Origin: Mesorhizobium sp. M7A.F.Ca.US.006.01.1.1
GTDB taxonomy: Bacteria > Pseudomonadota > Alphaproteobacteria > Rhizobiales > Rhizobiaceae
Direction: 5' to 3'
NCBI RefSeq assembly: GCF_003997935.1
Contig: NZ_RZQL01000019.1
Coordinates: 1-45,156, forward strand
DNA length: 45,156 nucleotides
Shown: piece after piece, positions 9,705 through 17,826 of the stretch
How positions within the stretch are numbered: the stretch's first letter is position 1
How the letters are laid out: every line of letters starts with the position of its first letter
The notes under the pieces: model-generated
What the model was told of the DNA's origin: nothing
Seen by the model: only the letters and a program-made list of their open reading frames with translations
Databases searched by the model: none
Made by a program: the position numbers and the translations under genes

Positions 9705-9864
9705 CCCCCAATCCGTCGCTGCTTCGCAGCGCCACCTTTCCCCCCTCCGGAGGGAAAGGAAGGGAGCCTAGCGTGGGGAGCGTTGGCTAGAATAAGTTCG
9801 CGCCCTTCCTCTACCCCGTCGATCGGGGGAGAGGTGGCTCGGCGAAGCCGAGACGGAGTGGGGG
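9705..9864. repeat. Pair of inverted palindromic repeats (family B) between ppx and doxX
   Basis: The stretch 9705-9764 beginning CCCCCAATCCGTC and ending GGAAGGG has a diverged inverted copy at 9803-9864. Each arm contains its own small hairpin (GCTGCTTCGCAGC on the left, CTCGGCTTCGCCGAG in the right arm read on the minus strand) and a CCTTTCC/CCTCTCC block. Nothing else is recognisable in the 283-base gap. Confidence 0.75.
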
Positions 9865-9890
9865 TCGACCAGGACGCATCTACGAAGATA

Positions 9891-10295
9891 TCAAACCGCA
9901 CCGCGCCCGTCGACCGACCACGCTCCCGCGCCGGCCATCGCCAACGCAACAAACCCGCCTGATATCGCAATGTCCTTCATCAGCATCTGCTGGTGCAGGA
10001 AGGCGAGCATCGCGTCGCCGCCGCCCTGGCCGTAATGGCCGATGAACCCCGCGGCAATGCAGAAGGCAGCGAGCAGCAGCGCCGCGATCCGGGTCTGGAA
10101 ACCGACCAGGATGAGCAGCCCGGCGATAAGTTCGAACAGTCCCGTGCCCCAGGCGGCAAGCGTCGGCAGCGGCAGGCCGAGGCTGGCGAAATAGCCTGTG
10201 GTGCCCGCAATGTCGCTCAATGCATGGAAACCGGAAGGCACGAACAGGGCGGCGAACAGCAGCCGGGAGAGCAGGAGCAGCGCGTTGCGGGGCAT
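9891..10295 (-). CDS. DoxX family membrane protein (copy 1)
   Basis: A 134-residue protein with four predicted membrane helices, DoxX/SURF4-like family. The landmark 'GYFASLGLPLPTL' and the following 'GLFELIAGLLILVGFQTR' are typical. GGAGG sits six bases before the ATG at 10295; a GTG two codons earlier overlaps this site and is unlikely. It is a clear paralogue of the next gene upstream on the same strand (10454-10873), separated by a strong terminator, so they are probably separate transcripts. DoxX proteins act in redox-linked membrane processes in several bacteria; a specific role cannot be assigned. Confidence 0.88.
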   Translation of the reverse strand: MPRNALLLLSRLLFAALFVPSGFHALSDIAGTTGYFASLGLPLPTLAAWGTGLFELIAGLLILVGFQTRIAALLLAAFCIAAGFIGHYGQGGGDAMLAFLHQQMLMKDIAISGGFVALAMAGAGAWSVDGRGAV

Positions 10296-10394
10296 GGTCA
10301 CCTCCGTTATCGGTCGCCGGCCGGCCTCGTCCCGATAGCCCCGATCCTATCAGAAAACTCCGGCCGATAGATCGGTGGGCATGTACCAACAACG

Positions 10395-10429
10395 AAAAAG
10401 CGGCGCGGAAAATTCCGCGCCGCTTTTTT
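10395..10429 (-). terminator. Bidirectional terminator downstream of the second doxX gene
   Basis: AAAAAGCGGCGCGGAA pairs perfectly with TTCCGCGCCGCTTTTT (16-bp stem, two-base loop), flanked by T runs in both directions. It is placed to end the minus-strand gene 10454-10873. Confidence 0.93.
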
Positions 10430-10453
10430 GTTCGGCTATTGCCGGTTTTTGGA

Positions 10454-10873
10454 TCAGCCGCGCTTGGCGTCGATCGAATAGGCGCCGGCGCCCGAGGAAG
10501 CCAGCAAGAGGAAGCCGCCCGCAATCGCGAGGTTCTTGAGAAACTGGATCATCTGCATCTGGTCGGCCCAACCGGTATGGGCGACCAAACCGGTAGCGAC
10601 GGTGAAGATCGCCAGCACCCAGGCGACAATCCGGGTCTTGAAGCCGACGAGGATGGCGAGGCCGCCGAGAAGCTCGATCAGGCCGACGACAATGGCCGTT
10701 ACGGTCGGCAAGGGCAGGCCGAGGGCACCGAAATAGCCGGCCGTGCCGGTGATGGCGGTCAGCTTGCCGAAGCCTGAAAGCAGGAAGATGACGGCAAGCA
10801 GGACGCGGCCGAGGAGGATGGTGGTCGAGGCGTTGGATGCGCCGGAACCGGCGACTGAAGTGTTGGTGGACAT
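10454..10873 (-). CDS. DoxX family membrane protein (copy 2)
   Basis: A 139-residue, four-helix DoxX family protein. It shares the blocks 'GYFGALGLPLPTV' and 'GLAILVGFKTR' with its neighbour 9891-10295, and ends in 'GAGAYSIDAKRG', like the 'GAGAWSVDGRG' of the neighbour. The two are adjacent in the same orientation, so a tandem duplication is likely. The start at 10873 (MSTNTS) is chosen over a GTG 63 bases upstream because GGAGAG lies seven bases before it. Confidence 0.9.
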   Translation of the reverse strand: MSTNTSVAGSGASNASTTILLGRVLLAVIFLLSGFGKLTAITGTAGYFGALGLPLPTVTAIVVGLIELLGGLAILVGFKTRIVAWVLAIFTVATGLVAHTGWADQMQMIQFLKNLAIAGGFLLLASSGAGAYSIDAKRG

Positions 10874-11106
10874 GGTGGCTCTCCGGAATGGTTGATACCG
10901 GGGAGATAGAGCAAGCCGACTGTTCACCAAAGCCACCAGGTTGGCGACACATTGTTCACAGTACTTACGTTTCCGTGATCGGGCGGCCTGCGCAAAATTC
11001 GCTTCGGGTCAGGTCGTGACGGGAGTAAATTCTCCCACTATGAAATACCGGGCTTTTGGTTGCGCAATTCCGGACCGAAAACCGCAAGACACTTTCCTGG
11101 AATTGC

Positions 11107-12504
11107 CTACCCCGGATGCGTCATATCCTCCGGCCGCACCAGCCGGTCGTAGTCGGCCTCGCTGACCAGCCCGGTGGCGAGCGCTTCCTCGCGCAAAGTG
11201 GTGCCCTTCTTGTGCGCGGTCTTGGCTATCTTGGCGGCATTGTCGTAGCCGATGGTCGGCGCCAGCGCCGTCACCAGCATCAGCGAGCGGTCGAGTGCCG
11301 CCTTGATGTTGTCTTCGCGCGCCTCGATGCCGACGACGCAATTGTCGGTGAAGGAAACCGAGGCGTCGGAGAGCAGCTGCACCGACTGCAGGAAATTGTA
11401 GGCCATCAGCGGGTTGTAGACGTTGAGTTCGAAATGACCTTGGCTGCCGGCGAAGGTGAGCGCCGCATTGTTGCCGAACACCTGCACGCAGACCTGCGTC
11501 ATCGCCTCGCACTGGGTCGGGTTGACCTTGCCCGGCATGATCGACGAGCCCGGTTCGTTTTCCGGCAGCGACAGTTCGCCGAGGCCCGAACGCGGGCCGG
11601 AACCGAGGAACCGGATGTCGTTGGCGATCTTGAACAGTGCGGCGGCCGCCGCATTGATGGCGCCGTGCGAAAACACCATGGAATCATGGGCCGCCAGCGC
11701 CTCGAACTTGTTCGGCGCGGTGACGAAGGCAATGCCGGTGATGGAGGCGATGCGATCCGCCACCCGTTCGGCGAAGCCGACCGGCGCGTTGAGGCCGGTG
11801 CCGACGGCGGTGCCGCCCTGCGCCAGTTCCTGCAGGCCGGGCAGCGTCAGCTCGATGCGCTTGATCGACGAGGCGACCTGCGCGGCATAGCCCGAAAATT
11901 CCTGGCCAAGCGTGAGGGGGGTGGCATCCTGCGTGTGCGTGCGGCCGATCTTGATGATGTGATTGAACTCTCTGCTCTTGGCGGCGAGCGCCTTGTGCAG
12001 GTGCTTCAGCGCCGGCAACAGATCGTGCACGATGCGTTCGGCGCAGGCGATGTGCATGGCCGTCGGATAGGTGTCGTTCGACGACTGGCTCATATTGACG
12101 TGGTCGTTGGGATGCACCGGCTTCTTGGAGCCCATGACGCCGCCCAGCATCTCGATCGCCCGGTTGGAGATCACCTCGTTGGCGTTCATGTTGGACTGTG
12201 TGCCCGAGCCGGTCTGCCAGACCACCAGCGGGAAATGGTCATCGAGCTTGCCGTCGATGACCTCTTGCGCCGCCGCGACAATCGTCTTGCCGATCGCAGG
12301 ATCAAGCCGCTTGAGCTCCATGTTGGCTTCGGCTGCCGCCCGCTTGACGATGCCCAGCGCGCGCACGATCGACGCCGGCTGCTTCTCCCAGCCGATCTTG
12401 AAATTGCCGAGCGAACGCTGCGCCTGCGCGCCCCAGTACCGGTCGGCGGCGACTTCGATGGGACCGAACGTGTCGGTTTCGGTTCTGGTCTTTGCAGCGG
12501 TCAC
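11107..12504 (-). CDS. fumC: Class II fumarate hydratase FumC
   Basis: Converts fumarate and malate in the citric acid cycle; iron-independent class II enzyme. The 465-residue length is as expected. Active-site signatures are present: 'SSNDTYPTA', '[10 protein letters not shown]' and the mobile SS loop '[13 protein letters not shown]'. I chose the GTG at 12502-12504 because the protein then starts at the point where the fumarase family starts ([18 protein letters not shown]) and GGAGAG lies just upstream. The frame stays open a further 87 codons only because it runs through a GC-rich palindromic repeat; that extension is not coding. Confidence 0.97.
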   Translation of the reverse strand: MTAAKTRTETDTFGPIEVAADRYWGAQAQRSLGNFKIGWEKQPASIVRALGIVKRAAAEANMELKRLDPAIGKTIVAAAQEVIDGKLDDHFPLVVWQTGSGTQSNMNANEVISNRAIEMLGGVMGSKKPVHPNDHVNMSQSSNDTYPTAMHIACAERIVHDLLPALKHLHKALAAKSREFNHIIKIGRTHTQDATPLTLGQEFSGYAAQVASSIKRIELTLPGLQELAQGGTAVGTGLNAPVGFAERVADRIASITGIAFVTAPNKFEALAAHDSMVFSHGAINAAAAALFKIANDIRFLGSGPRSGLGELSLPENEPGSSIMPGKVNPTQCEAMTQVCVQVFGNNAALTFAGSQGHFELNVYNPLMAYNFLQSVQLLSDASVSFTDNCVVGIEAREDNIKAALDRSLMLVTALAPTIGYDNAAKIAKTAHKKGTTLREEALATGLVSEADYDRLVRPEDMTHPG

Positions 12505-12602
12505 AGGTCTCTCCTTGTCGAAGTCGGCAACGGCGTATCGCGTTGCACAAACGGCTTCAAGCGGAGATTGCGGGCGGCGAGGATGCGAATCGGTTGAAGG
12601 TG

Positions 12603-12753
12603 ATCTCCCCCCTCGAGGGGGAGATGTCGCCGAAGGCGACAGAGGGGGTCGGTTCGACCGGGCGCGACCTCCTGTCGCCGCCGGAAGAGGCTGGCGCTCC
12701 ACGCGAGGCGACTCCCTCTGGCCTGCCGGCCATCTCCCCCTCAAGGAGGGAGA
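12603..12753. repeat. Large palindromic intergenic repeat (family A, copy 2)
   Basis: Left half 12603-12648 (CTCCCCCCTCGAGGGGGAG hairpin, then GTCGCCGAAGGCGAC hairpin, then AGAGGGGG) and right half 12712-12752 (CTCCCTCTGGCCTGCCGGCC then CTCCCCCTCAAGGAGGGAG) form the same head-to-head structure as at 3979-4139. It fills the gap between fumC and the SDR gene. Confidence 0.8.
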
Positions 12754-12761
12754 AAACCAGC

Positions 12762-13520
12762 TCACCCCGCCGTGTATCCCCCGTCGATGGCGAAGACCCC
12801 GCCACTGGTCCAGGCTGCCTCTTCGCTGGCCAGATAGACCGCGATGCCGGCCAGGTCGTCGGGGCGGCCGATTCTGCCGAGCGGGTAGCTGCGCTCGACA
12901 TAGGCTTTCAGCTCGGCCTTTGCCTCGGCCGGCAAATTGTCGACGGTCTTGCGCCGCATGGCGGTGTCGACGGTGCCGGGCGCGATGGCGTTGACGCGGA
13001 TGCCGCGCGGGCCGAGTTCGAAGGCGAGCGACTTGGTCAGCGAGTTCAACGCGCCCTTCGACAGGGAATAGAGGCTCGACGGCCGCTTCGGGATCATCTT
13101 GTTGGCGAAATAGGACGAGATGTTGATCACCGATGCGCCGACCGCCAGATGCGGCAGCAGGCCCTGCGTGAGGAAGAACACCGCCGCCACATTGAGCGCG
13201 AAGGATTCCTGGAACTGCGCCTCAGTGACGGTCTCGAACGACACCAGGAAAGCCACTCCGGCATTGTTGACGAGGATATCGAGCGGCCTGCCGGATTTTT
13301 TCACCTCCTCGACGACGGCCGCGATGCCGGCCGATGTGGCAAGATCGGCCGACAGCGTCTCGATAGTGCCGCCGAGCTGCTTGCGGGCGGCGTCGAGCTT
13401 CTTGGTGTCGCGGCCGACGATCAGGACGTCCGCGCCCTCGTGCGAAAAGGCCTCGGCGATCGCCAGGCCGATACCGTCCGACCCGCCGGTGACCAGCGCG
13501 CGCCTGTTGTGAAGTCTCAT
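12762..13520 (-). CDS. SDR family oxidoreductase
   Basis: A 252-residue classical short-chain dehydrogenase/reductase. The nucleotide-binding motif TGGSDGIG lies at about residues 11-18, NNAG near the middle, and the catalytic pair is in YSLSK, with the upstream Ser in 'NISSYFA'. The 'IDGGYTAG' end is typical. Start at 13520 (MRLHNRR) follows GGAG at eight bases. The coenzyme is uncertain, because an Arg close behind beta-2 ('VGRDTKK') suggests NADP. Its substrate is unknown; the neighbour on the same strand upstream is betI, but a 119-base gap makes co-transcription uncertain. Confidence 0.9.
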   Translation of the reverse strand: MRLHNRRALVTGGSDGIGLAIAEAFSHEGADVLIVGRDTKKLDAARKQLGGTIETLSADLATSAGIAAVVEEVKKSGRPLDILVNNAGVAFLVSFETVTEAQFQESFALNVAAVFFLTQGLLPHLAVGASVINISSYFANKMIPKRPSSLYSLSKGALNSLTKSLAFELGPRGIRVNAIAPGTVDTAMRRKTVDNLPAEAKAELKAYVERSYPLGRIGRPDDLAGIAVYLASEEAAWTSGGVFAIDGGYTAG

Positions 13521-13639
13521 GGGATGCTCCGAGATTTCTGCGTCGTCGAGAGCGCCGTACATTGGCGGCCAAGGTCAAGCCGTCAGCCTATCCCACGGTA
13601 TGAACTTCGACGGCTGCCATCCGGCAGGCCGAGGCTGGT

Positions 13640-14278
13640 CTAAGCGCCGGCGGTCGCAAGCTCCCGCAGGGCCAGCCGCCCCGCGACATAATTCTTGACC
13701 TGGCGGACCGCTTGTTCGCGCGAGACGCTGCCCGGCTGCAGGCCAAGCCGCAGCCAAAGCCCGTCGATCAGCGCGGTGACGCCAAGCGCGATGTCGTCGG
13801 CATCTCCAGGCGAGGCGAGGCCGCGCAGGCCCGACAACAGGTTCGAGCGCATGCGCGCATGGATCACCCGCTGGATACGGGCCATCTTCTCGTCGCGCGG
13901 CACCTCGGCGCAGAGCGACAGCCAGGCATGGCAGAGAGGCGGCTGGAACAGATGCTCCTCGAAATTGCCCTCGATCACGGCATCCATGCGCTCCATCGGC
14001 GTCTGCGCCCGGCGAAGCCGCGCGATCACCGCTTGGCACAGGACGGCATTGGCCTCGCGCATGGCGTGCTCGAACAATTCCTGCTTGTTGCGGAAATAGT
14101 GCAGCACGATGCCCTTGGAGGCGCCAGCCTGGGCGGCCACCTTTTCCAGCGTCGCGCCGGCAATGCCTTCGCGCTCCAGCACCGCGAAGGCCGCCTGCCG
14201 CAACTCCTTGCGGCGTATCTCACTGAGACGCTTGAGTTTCACGGGATCGGTCCATGCATTTCGAATCCACGTTGACAT
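13640..14278 (-). CDS. betI: TetR-family choline-responsive repressor BetI
   Basis: A 212-residue TetR-type repressor. The N-terminal helix-turn-helix is at about residues 38-66 ('TLEKVAAQAGASKGIVLHYF'), and the C-terminal part has the BetI hallmark 'ALIDGLWLR'. BetI represses choline uptake and glycine-betaine synthesis genes and is relieved by choline. It is transcribed away from choX, and two BetI-box-like palindromes lie between the two starts, supporting both the name and autoregulation. None of betA, betB or betC is in the window. Confidence 0.88.
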   Translation of the reverse strand: MSTWIRNAWTDPVKLKRLSEIRRKELRQAAFAVLEREGIAGATLEKVAAQAGASKGIVLHYFRNKQELFEHAMREANAVLCQAVIARLRRAQTPMERMDAVIEGNFEEHLFQPPLCHAWLSLCAEVPRDEKMARIQRVIHARMRSNLLSGLRGLASPGDADDIALGVTALIDGLWLRLGLQPGSVSREQAVRQVKNYVAGRLALRELATAGA

Positions 14279-14300
14279 TTTCGTCCGCTCAGATCAAGAA

Positions 14301-14334
14301 TTGACCCATGGGACAATAAAAAGACCAATTGGTC
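14301..14334. promoter_or_regulatory. Tandem BetI operators between betI and choX
   Basis: Site 1 is TTGACCCATGGGACAA (14301-14316), a near-perfect palindrome. Site 2 contains the perfect palindrome GACCAATTGGTC (14323-14334) and differs at one base from TTGACCAATTGGTCAA. Their centres are exactly 20 bases apart, close to two helical turns, so dimers could bind on the same face of the DNA. Sites read directly; binding by BetI is inferred. Confidence 0.8.
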
Positions 14335-14357
14335 AATTTCGAATGAGGAGAACCGAA

Positions 14358-15296
14358 ATGTTGCGCATCCTTGCAAATGGCGTCTGCCTTGCCGCCCTCA
14401 TGGTGGCCACTCATGCGGCCCAGGCGGCCGAGGCCGAAGAGTGCAGGACGGTCCGCATGGCCGAACCCGGCTGGAACGACCTTGCCTTCACCACGGGAGT
14501 CGCCAACGTCTTGTTGGAAGCGCTCGGCTATCAGCCGCAAAGCCAGGTTCTCGGCATCAACGTCATCTACGAGGGCATGAAAAACAGGGACCTCGACCTG
14601 TTCCTTGGCTACTGGGACCCGGCCATGGTCACCTATTACGAGCCCTACAAGAAGGACGGCTCTGTCGAGAATGTGCGCGTCAATCTCGTAGGCGCCAAAT
14701 ACACCTTCGCCGTCCCGACTTACGCTTGGGATGCCGGCGTCAAGGACATTTCCGACCTGCACAAATTCGCCGACAAGTTCGGCAAGAAAATGTACGGTAT
14801 CGAGCCCGGTTCAAACCAGTTGATGATGGACGCCATCGCCGATCCGGCCTTTGGCCTGGACGGCTGGCAGGTGGTCGAGTCGAGCGAAGCCGGCATGCTC
14901 TCCGAGGTCGGCTACGAGATCAAGGAAAAGCAGTTCATCGTCTTCCAGGGCTGGGCGCCGCATCCGATGAACACGATGTACGACTTCAAGTACCTGACCG
15001 GCGGCGACAAGTTCTTCGGCCCGAATTTCGGTGCCGCGACGGTGACGACGCAGGTGCGCAAGGGCTATCTGCAGCAATGCCCGAACGTCGCGAAATTCCT
15101 CGGGAATCTCGCCTTCGACATCGATTTCGAGAATGTCGGCATGGGTTATCTGATCAATGACGGCATGAAGCCGGAGGACGGCGCGCTGAAGGCAATCACG
15201 GCCAACAAGAGCCGTCTCGATGCCTGGCTCGCCGGTGTCACCACTTTTGACGGCCAACCCGGCCTTGCCGCGGTCAAGGAAAAGCTCGGCCTGTGA
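14358..15296 (+). CDS. choX: Choline ABC transporter substrate-binding protein ChoX
   Basis: A 312-residue periplasmic binding protein of the OpuAC/ChoX type that captures choline. The signal peptide ends at about AQA-AEA (residue 24). The aromatic cage known from Sinorhizobium meliloti ChoX can be followed: Trp39 with Asp41 (GWND), Trp86 (GYWDP), Tyr in 'PTYAWD' and Trp in 'QGWAPHP'. GAGGAG precedes the start at 14358. It faces betI across two BetI-like operators. Unusually, the permease and ATPase genes choW and choV do not follow; a hydrolase gene overlaps the stop instead. The transporter core must be encoded elsewhere, or the protein has another use. Confidence 0.93.
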   Translation: MLRILANGVCLAALMVATHAAQAAEAEECRTVRMAEPGWNDLAFTTGVANVLLEALGYQPQSQVLGINVIYEGMKNRDLDLFLGYWDPAMVTYYEPYKKDGSVENVRVNLVGAKYTFAVPTYAWDAGVKDISDLHKFADKFGKKMYGIEPGSNQLMMDAIADPAFGLDGWQVVESSEAGMLSEVGYEIKEKQFIVFQGWAPHPMNTMYDFKYLTGGDKFFGPNFGAATVTTQVRKGYLQQCPNVAKFLGNLAFDIDFENVGMGYLINDGMKPEDGALKAITANKSRLDAWLAGVTTFDGQPGLAAVKEKLGL

Positions 15297-16117
15297 GGGC
15301 GGCGGTGCTGAATGCCTGCGCGGACCAGGACGCTTGGGCCGGCCGCAAGCAGTTCGTCACTGTCGGCGATATCGACATCGCCTATGTCGAGATATCAGGC
15401 GCCGAGCCGGCACTGCTGTTCGTGCACGGCTTCACCGACACCAGCCGAAGCTTTTCGCTTCTGGCGCCATATCTGGCCGGCCGCCGGCTGATCATGCCGG
15501 ATCTGCGCGGCCATGGCGCCTCGCAAGCGGGCAAGGGCTGCGGCATCGCCGACTTCGCCGACGATATTGCCGGGCTGATCGTGAGTCTGCAGCTCGACCG
15601 GCCGGTCGTCGTCGGCCATTCGCTGGGCGCCATGGTGGCTATCGCCTTGGCTGGGCGACACAGGGACCTGATCGGCGGACTGGTGGCCTTGGCCGGCACG
15701 TTGAAGCCTGATTTCGCGCCGGATCATCCGCTGGTCGCGGTCGTCGAGGCGCTGCGCGATCCGATCTCGCCGGCCGATCCGTTCTATGCCTGGTGGCATG
15801 CCTGCAGTCCCGACGTGCCAGCAGCCTTTCTCGCCGGCCTGGCGCAAGAGGCCTCGGCGATGCCGGTGCCGCGCTGGCGCGCGATTCTCGGGGAAATCCG
15901 CCGCGCTGATCTGACCGACGCGGCACGAGCCGTGCAGGCCCGGACGCTGATCATCGCCGGCGCGTGCGACCCGCTGTTCGGCGAGGCGCACCAGCAGGCG
16001 TTGCAATCCGATCTTGCCGGAGCCGTCTTCGTCCGGGCCGAGAGCTGTGGTCACAACCCGCATTGGGAAGATCCAGGCCTCGTCGCGAAGGCCATCATCG
16101 AGGCGTTTGAAGTCTGA
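15293..16117 (+). CDS. Alpha/beta hydrolase coupled to choX
   Basis: A 274-residue alpha/beta-fold hydrolase. The oxyanion motif HGF is at 45-47, the nucleophile Ser110 in GHSLG, a candidate acid Asp226 (GACDP) and the catalytic His254 (GHNPHW). The GTG start overlaps the choX TGA (GTGA), so it is translated from the choX message; a second GTG at 15305 is possible. The order of motifs resembles lactonase/esterase-type enzymes. Because it shares the BetI-controlled operon, a choline-ester or choline-related substrate is a plausible guess, but nothing in the sequence proves it. Confidence 0.85.
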   Translation: MRAAVLNACADQDAWAGRKQFVTVGDIDIAYVEISGAEPALLFVHGFTDTSRSFSLLAPYLAGRRLIMPDLRGHGASQAGKGCGIADFADDIAGLIVSLQLDRPVVVGHSLGAMVAIALAGRHRDLIGGLVALAGTLKPDFAPDHPLVAVVEALRDPISPADPFYAWWHACSPDVPAAFLAGLAQEASAMPVPRWRAILGEIRRADLTDAARAVQARTLIIAGACDPLFGEAHQQALQSDLAGAVFVRAESCGHNPHWEDPGLVAKAIIEAFEV

Positions 16118-16118
16118 T

Positions 16119-16162
16119 GCATGTCGTCCAAAAGTGCCCCCGGTTTTGGGAGAACGACATGC
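16119..16162. repeat. Dispersed-type imperfect palindrome after the hydrolase gene
   Basis: GCATGTCGT (16119-16127) pairs with ACGACATGC (16154-16162), and CCAAAA (16128-16133) with TTTTGG (16144-16149). It starts two bases after the stop codon. The layout suggests a short mobile-type palindrome of the rhizobial genome rather than a terminator. Confidence 0.7.
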
Positions 16163-16173
16163 GCAAAAAAGGC

Positions 16174-16209
16174 CTATTCCTAAAGCGCGTCGACGCGCTT
16201 TAGGAATAG
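16174..16209. repeat. Perfect 36-bp palindrome at the convergent gene ends
   Basis: All 36 bases form an uninterrupted palindrome: 18 bases starting CTATTCCTAAAGCG and their exact reverse complement. It covers the last two sense codons (Tyr-Ser) and the TAA stop of the minus-strand NIPSNAP gene, and lies between two convergent genes, so it could form a hairpin in transcripts from either side. Confidence 0.9.
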
Positions 16210-16985
16210 CGCCCGACCAGTGATTGCGAAGTGGGCGACAGCCGCAAGGTTTCCGTTGATTTGGTCAGGCCGAGCTGCGCGGCCTGCCAAAAATCCTGCC
16301 ATGCCGGCGAGGCGGCAAGCGCAGCCTTGTGGCGGGCATGCGCTTCGGCGCTGGCAAAACCCATGACGCTGATGAAGACGTTTTCATCAGCCCGTACCGG
16401 CAGGCGCGGAAAACTGTTTTCGGCATGCTCCGTAACGAAAGCGGCGAGCAGGCGTGCGTCGGCCGTCATCAGGCACGCCGTCTCAATCTCGAAGCGATTG
16501 GCGAAATCAGCCTCTGTGCCGGGCTGCAAATGATGAATCTCGATGATAACGATGCCAGTCAGCGGCTTGTTTTGAATTGGCTTTTCGTTGGTGGCCGGAC
16601 CTGGCCGCTGCGCGCCCGCGAGGTCGAAGCCGGCGCCTGGCCATGCCGGCTTGAGCAGCAGCACGTCGTCGGAATCGATCATCGTCGCATTGGCCGCAGG
16701 GCCGTGCGCGGCCCAGACCGGCCCGCCATAGAAACCGGCGAGAGCATTTTTCCGCGCATTCATGCTGTCGAAGCCGCGCATCCAGACGAACATGTCTGGG
16801 CGGTCGAGGTCCCGGAACTGGCCGATGATGGTCATGCCGGCGTCCTCCTGGCCCTCGATCAATCTGCTGTCGAAGATATCAATGAGCGTATCGCGCCGGC
16901 CGGGCTTCAATGTGTATTGCCGAAGCTCGACCACAGGCGAGGCGAGCACAGCGGGTTTCGGCGCGACGTTCTGGGGCAGGTTCAT
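16200..16985 (-). CDS. NIPSNAP family protein
   Basis: A 261-residue protein with two ferredoxin-like NIPSNAP units: residues about 17-100 ('VELRQYTLKPGRRD' onward) and 145-230 ('IVIIEIHHLQPG' onward). The family has no settled biochemical role in bacteria. It lies back to back with a TetR regulator, and the gap between them carries repeated CCTGTTTT/AAAACAGG inverted repeats, so it is probably repressed by that regulator. Its stop codon lies inside a perfect 36-bp palindrome. GGAGAG lies five to ten bases before the start at 16985. Confidence 0.87.
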   Translation of the reverse strand: MNLPQNVAPKPAVLASPVVELRQYTLKPGRRDTLIDIFDSRLIEGQEDAGMTIIGQFRDLDRPDMFVWMRGFDSMNARKNALAGFYGGPVWAAHGPAANATMIDSDDVLLLKPAWPGAGFDLAGAQRPGPATNEKPIQNKPLTGIVIIEIHHLQPGTEADFANRFEIETACLMTADARLLAAFVTEHAENSFPRLPVRADENVFISVMGFASAEAHARHKAALAASPAWQDFWQAAQLGLTKSTETLRLSPTSQSLVGRYS

Positions 16986-16999
16986 CCGGCACTCTCCTT

Positions 17000-17048
17000 A
17001 AAACAGGGTGATCGTCCTGTTTTCAAACAGACCGGTTGTCCTGTTTTG
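17000..17048. promoter_or_regulatory. Paired inverted repeats, probable TetR operators
   Basis: AAAACAGG (17000-17007) and CCTGTTTT (17016-17023) form a perfect repeat with an 8-base spacer. A second set, CAAACAG (17024-17030) and CCTGTTTTG (17040-17048), follows directly. Both lie between the divergent NIPSNAP and TetR genes. Confidence 0.7.
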
Positions 17049-17069
17049 TCAATATGCTAATGTCCGGCA

Positions 17070-17762
17070 ATGTCAGCAGAGATGATCGCTCAACCAAAAC
17101 CGCGCCCGGGAAAACGCATCAACGACCCTGAAGGCATGCGCAAAAAAGTGCTCGATGTCGCCGAGGACGCGTTCCAGGCGCGCGGCTATCACGCCTCCAG
17201 CATCGGCGACCTGATGGCGGCGGCGGGCGTCAGCGGCGGCGCGCTGCATCACCATTTCCCGACCAAGAAGGCGCTGGCGCTGGCGGTGATCGACGAGCGT
17301 GTGGCGGCAGCGGTCGAAGAGACGTGGATCGCGCCGGTGCTGGCGGCGGCGTCGGCCCGCGAAGGCGTGCGCGCGGTGTTCGAGGCCGTGGCGGCGGAGC
17401 TGGAGCAGCAGGGTTTCGTCCGCGGCTGTCCGCTCAACAATCTGGCGCACGAACTGTCGCTTGCCGATCCGGATTTCCGCATTGCCCTGGCCGGTATTTT
17501 TGCCGGGTGGCGGCGCGCGATTGCCGACAAGCTGCGTGCCGACCAGCAGGCGGGCAGGGACGAGGGCACGCACCCCGAACGCTTTGCCGCGCTGGCGGTC
17601 GCCGCCTATTCCGGGGCGATGTCGATGGCCAAGACGGCGCAGGATGCCGGTGTGCTGCGGGATTGTCTGGCGGGGCTGGAGCGCAGCGCGCCGTCGCTAT
17701 CGCAGGGCGGATTGGCAGCCAGGCGACGCAACAGGATACTGCCACGGCCGAGAACCTCTTGA
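17070..17762 (+). CDS. TetR/AcrR family transcriptional regulator
   Basis: A 230-residue regulator. The helix-turn-helix is around residues 40-66 ('SSIGDLMAAAGVSGGALHHHF'), preceded by a 20-residue basic arm. The C-terminal ligand domain contains 'GCPLNNLAHELS', seen in TetR regulators with a Cys-Pro near the ligand site, which often sense reactive small molecules. It faces the NIPSNAP gene across paired inverted repeats and probably controls it and itself. The last 20 residues are rich in Arg and have no clear family match. Confidence 0.87.
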   Translation: MSAEMIAQPKPRPGKRINDPEGMRKKVLDVAEDAFQARGYHASSIGDLMAAAGVSGGALHHHFPTKKALALAVIDERVAAAVEETWIAPVLAAASAREGVRAVFEAVAAELEQQGFVRGCPLNNLAHELSLADPDFRIALAGIFAGWRRAIADKLRADQQAGRDEGTHPERFAALAVAAYSGAMSMAKTAQDAGVLRDCLAGLERSAPSLSQGGLAARRRNRILPRPRTS

Positions 17763-17826
17763 CTTTGCGGCGCTGCGTTCTTCATCCGATGCTGGGCGAG
17801 GTGGGGAACGCCGGGCTCTGGTTCAG

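Noticed and set aside
11056..12597. Long plus-strand open frame across fumC
   Set aside because: Mirror of fumC, which has all active-site motifs on the minus strand.
12505..12765. N-terminal extension of fumC by 87 codons
   Set aside because: It translates a palindromic repeat; the fumarase family starts at the GTG at 12504, which has a ribosome-binding site.
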